Shown here: positions 51,076-60,754 of the stretch, one piece after another
Layout: every line of letters begins with the position of its first letter
How positions within the stretch are numbered: the stretch's first letter is position 1
NCBI GenBank assembly: GCA_041671545.1
Contig: JBAZBI010000006.1
Span: forward strand, 1 to 64,000
DNA length: 64,000 nt
Source of the DNA: UBA1563 sp041671545
Lineage (GTDB): Bacteria > Bacteroidota > Ignavibacteria > Ignavibacteriales > Ignavibacteriaceae
Direction of reading: 5' to 3'
Position numbers and translations under genes: made by a program
The notes under the pieces: generated by a model
What the model saw: the letters and a program-made list of their open reading frames with translations, nothing else
Database searches by the model: none
Told to the model about the DNA's origin: nothing

Positions 51076-52302
51076 TTACTTAACAATAATTTTAATGAAC
51101 TTTCTTTTGCCAACCTTCAGAATGTTTTCCGCTTTTAGTTGAACAGTAGCTGTGATATCAGCTATTTTTTCACCATCTAAGGTAACACCGCCTTGTTGAA
51201 CTAATCTTCTCGCTTCACCTTTAGAAGGAGCAAAGTTTACAGTGGTGATTAAATCTAAAATTGAAATCTCTTTTTGTCCATTTGTAATTTCAAATAAAGG
51301 AATTTCGTCGGGTATTTCTTTTTTGATGAAAATCTTATCGAATTCTTCTTCAGCCTCGTTTGCTGATTCAACAGAATGATACATTTCAACTAATTTCTTA
51401 GCTAAAGCTCTTTTAATATTTCGCGGATTTACTTCCGGATTTTCCAAATCGGTTTTAACCTTAGCTAAATCTGCATTACTAATATCAGTTGCCAACTCGT
51501 AGTAAGTATAAATTAACGAGTCAGCGATCGAAAGCGTTTTACCAAAAATATCTTGTGGTGAATCGGAAATTCCGATATAATTACCGTATGATTTACTCAT
51601 CTTTTCAACACCGTCTGTTCCAACGAGCAACGGCATCGTTAATATCACTTGTGGTTCAATTCCAAATTCGCGTTGAATGTCTCTTCCAACAAGTAAATTA
51701 AATTTTTGATCCGTTCCGCCGAGTTCAACATCACTTTCGATAGCAACCGAATCCATTGCCTGTGCAAGAGGATAAAGAAATTCATGAACGGATATGGGTT
51801 CACCGTTTTTGTACCGTTTGGTAAAATCGTCACGTTCAAGCATTCTTGCAACGGTATATTTTGAAGCAAGTTTAATAACATCTTCAAAACTCATTTTACC
51901 GAGCCATTGGGAGTTATAAACTATCTTGGTCTTTTCTTTATCGAGGATTTTAGAAGCTTGCTCAAAATAAGATTCTCCGTGCTTACGGGTTTCTTCAAGC
52001 GAAAGGGCAGGGCGCGTAACATTTCTACCCGAAGGATCGCCGATCATTCCGGTAAAATCGCCAATAATTAAAATTGCCTGATGTCCAAGTGATTGAAATT
52101 GAGCTAATTTTCGCAAAACGACTGAGTGCCCGATGTGTAAATCGGGTCTGCTGGGATCGCAACCTAATTTAATCTTAAGTGGTTTTTGTTCTTTGTAAGA
52201 TTTTTCTAACTTTTTAAGTAATTCATCTTTGGGAATAATCTCTGAAACACCTCTTTTTATGAGGTCCATCTGCTCGTTAATTGGTGGGAAGTTTGTAGTC
52301 AA
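51076..52302 (-). CDS. tyrS: tyrosyl-tRNA synthetase
   Basis: The 408-residue protein is a class I synthetase with the HIGH motif at residues 56-59 (DLHIGHSVVLRKL) and KMSKS at 234-238 (GVEKMSKSYGNYIG). A C-terminal S4 RNA-binding domain is present (PSKGEARRLVQQGGVTLDGE). It belongs to the longer TyrZ-like group. It charges tRNA-Tyr in the cytoplasm. No T-box leader is seen upstream. Confidence 0.97.
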   Translation of the reverse strand: MTTNFPPINEQMDLIKRGVSEIIPKDELLKKLEKSYKEQKPLKIKLGCDPSRPDLHIGHSVVLRKLAQFQSLGHQAILIIGDFTGMIGDPSGRNVTRPALSLEETRKHGESYFEQASKILDKEKTKIVYNSQWLGKMSFEDVIKLASKYTVARMLERDDFTKRYKNGEPISVHEFLYPLAQAMDSVAIESDVELGGTDQKFNLLVGRDIQREFGIEPQVILTMPLLVGTDGVEKMSKSYGNYIGISDSPQDIFGKTLSIADSLIYTYYELATDISNADLAKVKTDLENPEVNPRNIKRALAKKLVEMYHSVESANEAEEEFDKIFIKKEIPDEIPLFEITNGQKEISILDLITTVNFAPSKGEARRLVQQGGVTLDGEKIADITATVQLKAENILKVGKRKFIKIIVK

Positions 52303-52517
52303 CGATTCTTAATATCTCCTGGAGTTAATAATCCGCTATAAAGTTTAATAAATAGTTACACATATCGCTTGAAAAATTAATTGAAATGCATTGCAATTTT
52401 ACAAATTCTTGATGACTTTACAAATGGTTGGCTGAAAAAAAATCAATATTTTAACAGAGAATCAGAACGTGGTCTTTTTTGATAATAAAAGATTGGAGGG
52501 GAGAGGTAGATTTTAGT

Positions 52518-52916
52518 TTAAACCCAATTTTCGATTTTTAGGTTTTCGACTCGTAGAAACTCTTTCTCATTATTTGTAACTAAAATCAAATGATTATTTA
52601 ATGCTTGTGAAGCAATTAAAAGATCCATCGGGCCAATTATCTTTCCAATTGATTCCAATTTTGCCCGAATTTTTCCATAAACGATTGCGTCTTCTTTCGT
52701 GAAATCGAGGATATGCAATGGTTGTAAAAATTCTTCGAGCGCTATAGTATTTTCATTTGGGAAGGAACTCTTCGAAACACCGTAATACAATTCTGCAACA
52801 CTGATGTTCGAAATTACAAGGCTCCCCGGTTTAAGTTTTACGAACCGTTTTAGAACTTGTTCAGGAGCTTTCTTGATAATGTAAATGCAAATATTGGTGT
52901 CAAGAAGATATTTCAT
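52518..52916 (-). CDS. vapC: VapC-type PIN toxin
   Basis: The 132-residue PIN-domain protein has the acidic site residues Asp6 (YLLDTNICIYIIKK), Glu42 (ISVAELYYGV) and Asp98 (IGPMDLLIASQAL), followed by VTNNEKEFLRVENL. VapC toxins cut tRNA or rRNA. The start overlaps the vapB stop by 4 bases. All motif residues are present, so activity is likely. Confidence 0.95.
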   Translation of the reverse strand: MKYLLDTNICIYIIKKAPEQVLKRFVKLKPGSLVISNISVAELYYGVSKSSFPNENTIALEEFLQPLHILDFTKEDAIVYGKIRAKLESIGKIIGPMDLLIASQALNNHLILVTNNEKEFLRVENLKIENWV

Positions 52917-53146
52917 AAAAACAAATCTTCTCTTTTATCAATCTCAGGCTGACTTCGTTCGTTCATAAAATCATCCGAAAACTTACTTAAACTTGCTAGT
53001 AAAGAATCCCAATTTTCTGTTTTAGGGAAAAGAACAATTGCATCTCCAATTTTTGTGATAAAGGCTTCTTTTCCTTTTAATCTATAAGCTTTAGGTAGTC
53101 TTACCGCAAGACTTTTCCCGTTTGTAAATAATTTTGCTGTGTCCAT
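52913..53146 (-). CDS. vapB: VapB-type antitoxin (AbrB/SpoVT fold)
   Basis: The 77-residue protein has the SpoVT/AbrB-like N-terminus (TAKLFTNGKSLAVRLPKAYR), which binds DNA as a dimer. The C-terminal part wraps the toxin (the FSDDFMNERSQPEID segment). It precedes and overlaps vapC, the standard order, and probably represses its own operon. Confidence 0.94.
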   Translation of the reverse strand: MDTAKLFTNGKSLAVRLPKAYRLKGKEAFITKIGDAIVLFPKTENWDSLLASLSKFSDDFMNERSQPEIDKREDLFL

Positions 53147-53213
53147 AATAACTCCAATAATATCTATTCAAAATATATACTATTTTGACATAAGTTTCAA
53201 AACTTGAAAAAAG

Positions 53214-53672
53214 CTAATATTTTACCTTTCTATCTTGATCCCGTGCAAAATCTCTCTTCTTAATATCTTCTCTTTTATCATACACCTTTTTCCCTTTGGC
53301 AAGTCCAAGTTCAACTTTTACTTTTCCTTCTTTGAAGTAAAGCCGCAAAGGGATTAGTGTCAAACCTTTTTCTTTTATTTTTGTCAGCAGTTTTTTAATT
53401 TCAGATTTATTGAGCAGTAGTTTCCGGCTTCTTGTCGGTTCGTGATTTTCAATATTCCCATATTTATACTCAGCAATGTGGCATCCAACAAGCCAAACTT
53501 CATTGTTTTTAATATTGGCGTAACTATCCACCATATTGGCATTTCCCTGGCGGAGAGATTTTACCTCGGTTCCTTGCAGAACAATTCCTGCTTCGATCAC
53601 CTGAAGGATTTCATACTCATGCCTTGCTTTTCTATTTGTTACAATATTCTTTTCTGGTGATTTTTCAGCCAT
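53214..53672 (-). CDS. smpB: SsrA-binding protein SmpB
   Basis: The 152-residue protein is SmpB, which carries tmRNA to stalled ribosomes. Family blocks are NRKARHEYEILQVIEAGIVL, QGTEVKSLRQGNANM and KGLTLIPLRLYFKEGKVKVE, with a basic C-terminal tail (DKREDIKKRDFARDQDRKV). No ssrA gene was recognised nearby. The gene diverges from the sugar transporter. Confidence 0.98.
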   Translation of the reverse strand: MAEKSPEKNIVTNRKARHEYEILQVIEAGIVLQGTEVKSLRQGNANMVDSYANIKNNEVWLVGCHIAEYKYGNIENHEPTRSRKLLLNKSEIKKLLTKIKEKGLTLIPLRLYFKEGKVKVELGLAKGKKVYDKREDIKKRDFARDQDRKVKY

Positions 53673-53806
53673 CTAATTTCTTTTATTTGAGTGGATAAGA
53701 AGAAAAAGAGAAAATTAATTTTTTTTTCTTTGCCAAATTTACTAAATCTGTAACGTGTTTTATAGTTTTTTAGTTCTTCACCCAATAAAAATAATTCGAG
53801 GTTGAG

Positions 53807-55315
53807 ATGCTCGCTATTCAAAAGAAACTTACAAATTCATTTTATGCAATTCTGGCTTTACCCGCTACAGCCGTAGGCTTTGCTCTTTCCACGCAGATTG
53901 CTGCGCTCAGTTGGATATTAAGTAAAAAGTTCGGGCTGAACATTCACGAAGTTACCTTCGTTTGGTTAGCGGGTCCCTTAGCAGGAATCTTCGGGCAAGT
54001 TATTGTTGGGATGATTAGCGATAATGTTTGGTTTTTAGGAGGCAGAAGAAGACCATTTATTATGGTTGGAGGAATTGTAGGCGCGTTGATGTTCCTGGCG
54101 CTGCCTCAAATAGGAGTAATCTCTCAAGCTACCGGAATTACAAGTATAATACTGATTGCCTCTGTAATAGCTCTGCTTTTGGATTTATCCGTGAACGTTA
54201 CATTCAATCCGGCGAGAAGTATAATTGCCGACTTAACACCGGAAGGGAAGAAAAGAACAACCGGTTACGTTTGGATGCAAGTTATTTCCGGTACGTTTGG
54301 CGTATTGGCTTACTTCCTTTCAATGGTTTATGGAAACGAAACTCTCTTACTGATTGCGGCAATCTTCGTGTTCTGCTGTTCCGTCATTCCAATCTTGTTC
54401 ATTCAAGAACCAAAAGACTTAAAAGTAAGTGAGGAAGGGAATTCCAGTTCTCACACCGTGCTGGATATTTTCAAATCAATATTCCCCTTGTATGGATTCT
54501 TAGCGTTTGGCGTATTCAGTTTGATATTTCATTTCTATCAAAATGAATTAAGAGTAATACATAATCCGTTAATAATTGCAAGTTTAGCTTACACGATCAT
54601 TATTGGATTCTGGATTATTGCAAAGGGAAAGAAGGAACCTTCCGACTCAAATGAGTTCCAGAAAATCATGTTAGCGCACACTTTTACCTGGGTGGCGTTC
54701 CAAAGTATGTTCGTTATGTCCGGCTTCTTCATTGACAAACAGATTGTTCCGAATCTTGAACTTGGCAACGTATTCGCTAATAAATTTGCGGAGTTTTTAA
54801 CTTCTGCAACTCAAAGTCAGGATGCTACAACAGGGAATATTGTATCTCTCGGATTTCTAATCCTTAATGCGGTTGGCGCATTATTCCCATTTGTGCTTTC
54901 ACAAATAGCAAAGAAAATAGGAAGAGTTAACACATATACAGCTGCGTTGGCATTCAGCGCGATCGGGTATTTCTATATTGCATTCTTCGGACAGACGGAA
55001 TACAGTTTTTATTTTGGAATGTTCTTAACCGGAATCGGCTGGTCTGCCGTAATATCAATTGTTTTTTCGATAATGACAGAAACAATAAACCAAGCTAAAA
55101 TGGGTTTATTTATGGGAATTTTTAACCTTGCCGTAGTGCTTCCTCAGATGATGAGTCAAGGAGTTGCTAACATAATTTCCGAAACACAGAATTACCAACT
55201 GCTTTACATTCTTTGTGGAGTATTTGTTTGCTTTTCCGTTTTCTTCTGGACTTTTGTAAAAGAACCAAAATCAACAGCAACTGACGCTTTGAAAAATGTG
55301 AAATCCGGACATTAA
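53807..55315 (+). CDS. MFS sugar transporter (GPH/SLC45-like)
   Basis: The 502-residue protein has 12 membrane helices and the MFS loop GMISDNVWFLGGRRRPFIMVGG, typical of the GPH/SLC45 sucrose-maltose transporter group. The cytoplasmic repeat motifs and a second-half LSQIAKKIGRVNTY are visible. It lies 55 bases upstream of a secreted amylase on the same strand, so malto-oligosaccharides are the likely cargo. Substrate and ion coupling are inferred from context. Confidence 0.88.
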   Translation: MLAIQKKLTNSFYAILALPATAVGFALSTQIAALSWILSKKFGLNIHEVTFVWLAGPLAGIFGQVIVGMISDNVWFLGGRRRPFIMVGGIVGALMFLALPQIGVISQATGITSIILIASVIALLLDLSVNVTFNPARSIIADLTPEGKKRTTGYVWMQVISGTFGVLAYFLSMVYGNETLLLIAAIFVFCCSVIPILFIQEPKDLKVSEEGNSSSHTVLDIFKSIFPLYGFLAFGVFSLIFHFYQNELRVIHNPLIIASLAYTIIIGFWIIAKGKKEPSDSNEFQKIMLAHTFTWVAFQSMFVMSGFFIDKQIVPNLELGNVFANKFAEFLTSATQSQDATTGNIVSLGFLILNAVGALFPFVLSQIAKKIGRVNTYTAALAFSAIGYFYIAFFGQTEYSFYFGMFLTGIGWSAVISIVFSIMTETINQAKMGLFMGIFNLAVVLPQMMSQGVANIISETQNYQLLYILCGVFVCFSVFFWTFVKEPKSTATDALKNVKSGH

Positions 55316-55370
55316 TCGAAAAAGATAAAACTATCGTCAGTAGTCTTTAAAAATAGTGTGGAGATAATTT

Positions 55371-57776
55371 ATGTTTTCTAAAATTTCAGTAAAAATATTA
55401 TTTGGTTTAATTCTTATTAATGTAGCATTCGCTCAAGAAATTACAGACATAATTGAACCTGTAAAACTAACTGCCGGAGTGAGCGACACAATATTGGTGT
55501 GCGATCTGTTTTATGCGAACAATTATGATCTAACCTTTTCAGCAAACGAGGATGTAAGTTTTTCGTTTGATAGATCAACTAAGAAACTTGTTATTCTGCC
55601 GAAGAAATCTTTTAAAGGTTTTAGTTTACTCGGTTTCACTTTCAACAATAAAAATTATGTTATTCCATTATTGTTGCAGAACCAAAAGAAAGAACTTCAA
55701 AGTCATACTTTTAAGTATAAACCGGAGAGCAAAACTTCAAAAGTTGTTGTTATTGGAAGTTTTAACAATTGGAACCGCCAGGCGAATCCTTTAATCGAAA
55801 AGGGAAATAGTGGAATTTTTGAAACCACTGTTAATCTTGAACCAGGTAATTATTTCTACAAATTATCGATAGATGGAAAAGATATAATTGATCCCGAAAA
55901 TAAAGAAACCGTTCCAACCGGATTTGACGGCTTCAACTCTGTTTTGAGAATAACGGAAAAGAGTTCGGGAAAAAGATATCTTCACATTCTCGGCAAAATA
56001 GAAAATCCAATTGAAACACAATTGTCATTTTATTTTGAAAATGAGAATAAGAAGCAGAAGCTTTTGAAATCGAATGTTTTTGCTTTACTCGATAATCAAA
56101 TTGTTCAGCCGAATGTTGTTAAAATTTCAAAGAATAAAATTGATTTTTCACTCTCTTCAAATGACTTAGTAGGAAATCATGTTTTTAGAACTTTGGTTTC
56201 GCAAGATGGAAAAAATTCAAATATTCAATCGATCTTTTTTAATAATGGTAAAACTGGAGCAGCAAAAAATAGTTTTGCCTCATGGTATGACGGCTCCATT
56301 TATTCCATTATGGTCGATCGGTTTAATGACGGAGATAAGAGCAATGATATTCCCGTAGAACACGATTCGTTAGCATGGCAGGCAAATTATCAAGGTGGAG
56401 ATTTTCAAGGAATCATAAACAAAATCGATGACGGATATTTTGATGAATTGGGAATAAATGTTATTTGGGTTTCACCGGTTTATGATAATCCGGATGTTGC
56501 TTACCGCGAGTCGCCTAAACCGTACCGATGGTTTTCAGGTTATCATGGATATTGGCCCATAAATAATTTTGCCACCGAAGAAAAATTCGGGACAATGAAA
56601 AAATTGAAAGAACTTGTTACTACTGCACATCAACACGGAATTAAAGTTTTACTTGATATCGTTGCACATCATGTTCATCTTGAAAATCCGATTTTTAAAG
56701 AACATCCCGATTGGTTTGGTACTTTAGATTTACCTGATGGAAGAAAAAATCTTCGGTTGTGGGATGAATACCGTTTGACAACCTGGTTTGAACCTTACAT
56801 GCCTTCATTCGATTACACAAAAACGGATGCGCCGATTAAATGGATGGCACAAAACGCGATCTGGTGGTTGAAGGAAAGCGGCGCGGATGGCTTTAGACAT
56901 GATGCGGTAAAACATGTTCCGAATGAATTTTGGCGTGAACTTACCCGCACTTTGAAAGAAGAAATTGAAACCCCGGGAAACAAAAAAGTTTATCAAATTG
57001 GTGAAACTTTTGGAAGCAATGAGCTTGTGGGTTCATATGTTAACAACGGTCAGTTAAGTGCTCAGTTTGATTTTAATCTTTCATATTCTGCAATTCCAAT
57101 TTTCTTAGAGAAAGAACGATCTTTTGTTTCCCTTGATTATACTTTGAAAAAATCTTTCGAAACTTTCGGCGTGCATCACTTGATGGGAAATATTATGGAT
57201 AGCCACGACAAAGTTAGATTCATGGCGTACGCGGATAGTGCTGTTGCAAAACAAGGTGTTGACATGCGTGAGTTGGCGTGGACAAATCCTCCGACTGTCG
57301 TTCATCCTTCGAGTTATAGAAAAGCAGAATTATTTTACGCTTTTATGTTTACCATTCCCGGTTTACCGGTTATTTATTATGGTTCCGAATTCGGAATGAC
57401 CGGAGCCGATGACCCGGATAACCGCCGTTTTATGCGGTTCAACGATCAATTGAACAAATATGAAAAGCACATGCTGAACAGGACGAGTGAGATTGTGAAA
57501 ATGCGGCGAAATCATTCGGCATTGCGTTACGGTGATTTCCAAACCGTTCTAGCAAATGATAAAATTTATGCTTACTTGCGATGCGATGCCAATGAAAAAC
57601 TTTTAGTTGTAATGAACAAAGATCAGGAAAGGCAGTTAGCGACAGTCCAACTCCCTTCAATATATGGGACAAAATCTCTAATCGAGCTTAATCAAGAAGC
57701 GAAAATTCAACTAAAAGGAAATTCTTTTGAAATAAAAGTTGACGGAGTTGGATGGAGAGTTTTTGAGTTGAAATAA
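55371..57776 (+). CDS. secreted GH13 alpha-amylase/neopullulanase-like with AMPK-type CBM
   Basis: The 801-residue protein has a signal peptide (ending FAQE), a beta N-domain and an AMPK/CBM48-like domain (VVVIGSFNNWNRQANPLIEK) at about residues 115-200. A GH13 barrel from about 305 carries IYSIMVDRFNDGDKSND, the nucleophile Asp511 (GFRHDAVKH), acid/base Glu545 (QIGETFGSNEL) and Asp613 (MDSHDKVRF). The order and the AMPK-type module fit cyclomaltodextrinase/neopullulanase-like enzymes that cleave alpha-1,4-glucans outside or in the periplasm. It follows the sugar transporter, suggesting a joint maltodextrin-uptake unit. Confidence 0.92.
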   Translation: MFSKISVKILFGLILINVAFAQEITDIIEPVKLTAGVSDTILVCDLFYANNYDLTFSANEDVSFSFDRSTKKLVILPKKSFKGFSLLGFTFNNKNYVIPLLLQNQKKELQSHTFKYKPESKTSKVVVIGSFNNWNRQANPLIEKGNSGIFETTVNLEPGNYFYKLSIDGKDIIDPENKETVPTGFDGFNSVLRITEKSSGKRYLHILGKIENPIETQLSFYFENENKKQKLLKSNVFALLDNQIVQPNVVKISKNKIDFSLSSNDLVGNHVFRTLVSQDGKNSNIQSIFFNNGKTGAAKNSFASWYDGSIYSIMVDRFNDGDKSNDIPVEHDSLAWQANYQGGDFQGIINKIDDGYFDELGINVIWVSPVYDNPDVAYRESPKPYRWFSGYHGYWPINNFATEEKFGTMKKLKELVTTAHQHGIKVLLDIVAHHVHLENPIFKEHPDWFGTLDLPDGRKNLRLWDEYRLTTWFEPYMPSFDYTKTDAPIKWMAQNAIWWLKESGADGFRHDAVKHVPNEFWRELTRTLKEEIETPGNKKVYQIGETFGSNELVGSYVNNGQLSAQFDFNLSYSAIPIFLEKERSFVSLDYTLKKSFETFGVHHLMGNIMDSHDKVRFMAYADSAVAKQGVDMRELAWTNPPTVVHPSSYRKAELFYAFMFTIPGLPVIYYGSEFGMTGADDPDNRRFMRFNDQLNKYEKHMLNRTSEIVKMRRNHSALRYGDFQTVLANDKIYAYLRCDANEKLLVVMNKDQERQLATVQLPSIYGTKSLIELNQEAKIQLKGNSFEIKVDGVGWRVFELK

Positions 57777-57784
57777 TAAAACGA

Positions 57785-58474
57785 TTACTCATCCTCACTT
57801 TCTTTTTCTATCCATTTTAAGGGAGAAATTACCACAACAATTTCTCCTTTCAATTCTCTATCACCGATTTTAGAAATCAACTCTTCCGCTTTACCGCGCA
57901 AAACTTCCTCAAATTTTTTGGTGAGTTCACGGCAAATTACGATGACTCTTTCAGGCATGTATTGTTTCAACTCATCAAGTAATTTGTGGATGCGGTAAGT
58001 CGATTCATATAAAACAATTGTCCGTTCTTCAGTGGCAAGACTGGAAAGGAATTTTTGTCTTCCTTTTTTTTGCGGTGGAAAACCTTCATAAACAAAAGCA
58101 TCGGTTGGTAAACCGGCGATGGAAAGGGCGGTGATAACAGCAGAAACACCTGGAATTGGAACAATAGTAATCCCTTCTCGAATAGCAGCCGAAATCAACC
58201 TATTACCCGGATCGGAGATTGTTGGAGTTCCTGCATCAGAGATTAGTGCTGCTTTTTCGCCGCTTCTAATTCTTCCCAAAACATATTCTGTTTTTTTTTC
58301 TTCGTTGAAAGCGTTCAGGGAGATTAATTCTTTTTTTATTTGAAAATGATTCAGTAGATGGGATGAAACTCTCGTATCTTCGCATATAACAAAATCAACT
58401 TCACCAAGTGTTTCAACTGCACGGAAAGTAATGTCTTTCAAATTTCCGATGGGAGTACTCACAATGAATAACAT
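57785..58474 (-). CDS. rsmI: 16S rRNA (cytidine1402-2'-O)-methyltransferase
   Basis: The 229-residue protein is RsmI. It starts FIVSTPIGNLKDITFRAVE, then CEDTRVSSHLLNHF, then ALISDAGTPTISDPGNRLI and the PGVSAVITALSIAGLP motif of tetrapyrrole-methylase-fold enzymes. It 2'-O-methylates C1402 of 16S rRNA. It overlaps the YjbR gene by one base and is the last of that pair. Confidence 0.97.
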   Translation of the reverse strand: MLFIVSTPIGNLKDITFRAVETLGEVDFVICEDTRVSSHLLNHFQIKKELISLNAFNEEKKTEYVLGRIRSGEKAALISDAGTPTISDPGNRLISAAIREGITIVPIPGVSAVITALSIAGLPTDAFVYEGFPPQKKGRQKFLSSLATEERTIVLYESTYRIHKLLDELKQYMPERVIVICRELTKKFEEVLRGKAEELISKIGDRELKGEIVVVISPLKWIEKESEDE

Positions 58475-58827
58475 TATTTTTTTACCAATTTTGTTTTATC
58501 ACTCCTTGAAAGTTTTGACGCGACTAAATCATATGATTCATCGATCCATTCACAAATCAGTTTGTCCGGAATATTTGTCGCAAGAAAAATCGTGTTCCAA
58601 TGAATTTTACTCATGTGGTAACCGGGTTGAACATCATCATATTTTTCTCGTAATTCAACAGCTTTTTCCGGATCACATTTTAAATTTATTGAAAAAGGAG
58701 GAGTGAGATTTGCCAGGCAAAACATTTTCCCCATAACTTTATATACCGGTGTATCTTCATCAAAGGGGAGTGACTCAGTCACTCCGTTTTTGCTTAAACA
58801 ATAGTCGCGAACAGTTTCTAAATCCAT
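58474..58827 (-). CDS. MmcQ/YjbR family protein
   Basis: The 117-residue protein is a YjbR/CyaY-like fold member: DLETVRDYCLSKNGVTESLP, FDEDTPVYKVMGKMFCLANL, and the ending GYHMSKIHWNTIFLATN. YjbR proteins are small double-wing DNA-binding-like folds of uncertain role. It overlaps rsmI by one base, so the two are coupled. A palindrome (GGAGTGACT/AGTCACTCC) inside the gene encodes normal family residues and needs no insertion. Confidence 0.9.
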   Translation of the reverse strand: MDLETVRDYCLSKNGVTESLPFDEDTPVYKVMGKMFCLANLTPPFSINLKCDPEKAVELREKYDDVQPGYHMSKIHWNTIFLATNIPDKLICEWIDESYDLVASKLSRSDKTKLVKK

Positions 58828-58836
58828 AATTCAGTT

Positions 58837-60726
58837 TTACTTAAATTCAAAAATATTATTCGATTTATCCACATCCGGAATTTCATCGTTTCCTAACACA
58901 ACTTTTATCAATTCACCTTCTAAAGGATAATTAAATTGTTTAGAAGTTTTTTCGTCCTTCCAGATGCTTGTACTCTCATGGAAGACTTTTGTTTTACCAT
59001 CAGCATAAATTAATTGTAAAGCAACTGGAGTGGGCATCGAACCGATTCTGTTAATTTCAATTTTAACATTATTCTTCTTAATAAAAACTGATTTAATACT
59101 TAGATCGGGTGAACCAAACTCAAAAAACCAAGGTTTCCATAACCAACTTAAGTCTTGGTTGAGAGTATTGTTGAAAGAAAAATAAAAATCATAAGGAATT
59201 GGGTGTTTGCCGTTCCATCGTTTTACATACTCGTGCAATCCTTTTAGAAAAGTTTCAGTCCCAAGTGCATCACGCAAAAACTTATAAGCTAAACCGGGAC
59301 GAGTGTATGCTGAAGTTCGATACGTACCATAGCCGCGAATATCAGACGAAGGAACGAGCATCGGAAGTTCATCTTCTTTTCCGGCAATACGGTTAAAACT
59401 CTCCGCTAAATTTTTTGATCTATCGTTTGGAGAAGGTTCGATTATCGGGAGTAAATCATCAGGCAGAATTGTTGCCCAACCTTCATCCATGAACGCATAT
59501 CTTCTTTCATTTGTTCCCATAAAAAACGGGAAATAAGTATGGCCGATTTTATGCGCAGTTAGATAAACTGTTCCTCCTCTTTGTTTTGAGGAACCGTCGT
59601 TTACCATCATTGGAAATTCCATTCCTCCTTGTCCGTTAAAAACTGTCATCCGTGGATAGGGAAAAGGTATTGCCGGGAAATTGAAAGAATAAAATTGAAT
59701 TATCTTTTTTGCAATGTCAGCAACTTCATAAAAATCATCCGACTTTTGGTTATATGCTGCGGAGATCATGGTTTTTCTCATTGTTGTAGAATCAACCACA
59801 GCCGTTACAGCATCCCACAAATAGTGATCAGAATAGGAGAAGGCAAAATCAGTTACAGATTTTGCCGAGAAGTTCCACTTGTTTGTTGTTGAAGTAGTGC
59901 TGAAATTATCTGCGCTCAAGTCTTCTTTGCGAATAATATTTACAACTTGTTGCGAAGATTCTGCCTTTTGATAACGCTTAAAAGTTTTTTGTGAAAGTAC
60001 TGATCCGGCATTTTGCAGAACACCAGTTGCCCAAACGGCAAAAGTATTTGGGACTTCGATTGTTACATTGTAATTGTTAAAATCATTATAAAATTCCTGA
60101 CTGCCGGTGTATTGATCGTCATCCCAGCCATGTACATCGTCATAAACGGAAACTTGCGGATACCAATAAGCTACCATTGCGGTGGTAGAATCATAAACAC
60201 CCATGCGAATATTTGATTCAGATGGGAGTTTAACTTCCCACTCAAAATCAATTTGGATCGAGTTTTTTGGAGATAGAAATTCCTTCAACATCATTCTCAT
60301 AACTGTGTTGCTAACGATAATGCTTTTTGATGTATCCGGATTAATCCCAACACCATTCAGTTTTAACTCTTTTATTTTAATTCCATCGTGTAAATCTTTT
60401 TTAGTAATTCCGAAATCTCTAGGAGCTCCGTACTGATAAATATTTTGATAAAGACGCACAATTAAATTTTTTAGAGTGTCGGGACTGTTGTTAAAGTAAG
60501 TAATGGTTTCGCTTCCTTTTAACAATTTTTCCTTTGGAAAAACTTGGACATTGATCTTATAGTCAGCCGAATTCTGCCAATAATTTTTACCGGGAGTTCC
60601 GTCATAATTTCGCGTTCCGTTTGTATAAGCTTTTTTTACATCAAGCGGTATATATAGAGAAGTTTGCGATTTAATTACTGAAGAAGTTAAAACGATTATC
60701 GCAAGAAGTGATGTAAGTATTTTCAT
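58837..60726 (-). CDS. secreted M1-family peptidase-like protein with altered catalytic site
   Basis: The 629-residue protein has a signal peptide (start at 60726, GGAG 5 bases upstream; the frame stays open further upstream in a non-family extension). An N-terminal beta-saddle domain follows, then the substrate motif QGGMEFPMMVND, and the zinc region AHKIGHTYFPF with a second Glu at 415 (MDEGWATI). In the M1 family this motif reads HExxH; here Lys393 stands in place of the catalytic Glu, while the zinc ligands His392, His396 and Glu415 remain. The protein may therefore bind zinc and substrate but not cleave. A single-base GAA-to-AAA change suffices. It lies 28 bases after the GAF regulator. 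Confidence 0.9.
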   Translation of the reverse strand: MKILTSLLAIIVLTSSVIKSQTSLYIPLDVKKAYTNGTRNYDGTPGKNYWQNSADYKINVQVFPKEKLLKGSETITYFNNSPDTLKNLIVRLYQNIYQYGAPRDFGITKKDLHDGIKIKELKLNGVGINPDTSKSIIVSNTVMRMMLKEFLSPKNSIQIDFEWEVKLPSESNIRMGVYDSTTAMVAYWYPQVSVYDDVHGWDDDQYTGSQEFYNDFNNYNVTIEVPNTFAVWATGVLQNAGSVLSQKTFKRYQKAESSQQVVNIIRKEDLSADNFSTTSTTNKWNFSAKSVTDFAFSYSDHYLWDAVTAVVDSTTMRKTMISAAYNQKSDDFYEVADIAKKIIQFYSFNFPAIPFPYPRMTVFNGQGGMEFPMMVNDGSSKQRGGTVYLTAHKIGHTYFPFFMGTNERRYAFMDEGWATILPDDLLPIIEPSPNDRSKNLAESFNRIAGKEDELPMLVPSSDIRGYGTYRTSAYTRPGLAYKFLRDALGTETFLKGLHEYVKRWNGKHPIPYDFYFSFNNTLNQDLSWLWKPWFFEFGSPDLSIKSVFIKKNNVKIEINRIGSMPTPVALQLIYADGKTKVFHESTSIWKDEKTSKQFNYPLEGELIKVVLGNDEIPDVDKSNNIFEFK

Positions 60727-60754
60727 AAAATCTCCATTAAATATTGGGCGGGGG

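Noticed and set aside
58769..58790. Palindrome GGAGTGACT/AGTCACTCC as an inserted repeat inside the YjbR gene
   Set aside because: The encoded residues (GVTESLPFDEDT) are ordinary family sequence and no length change is seen, so chance is the better explanation.
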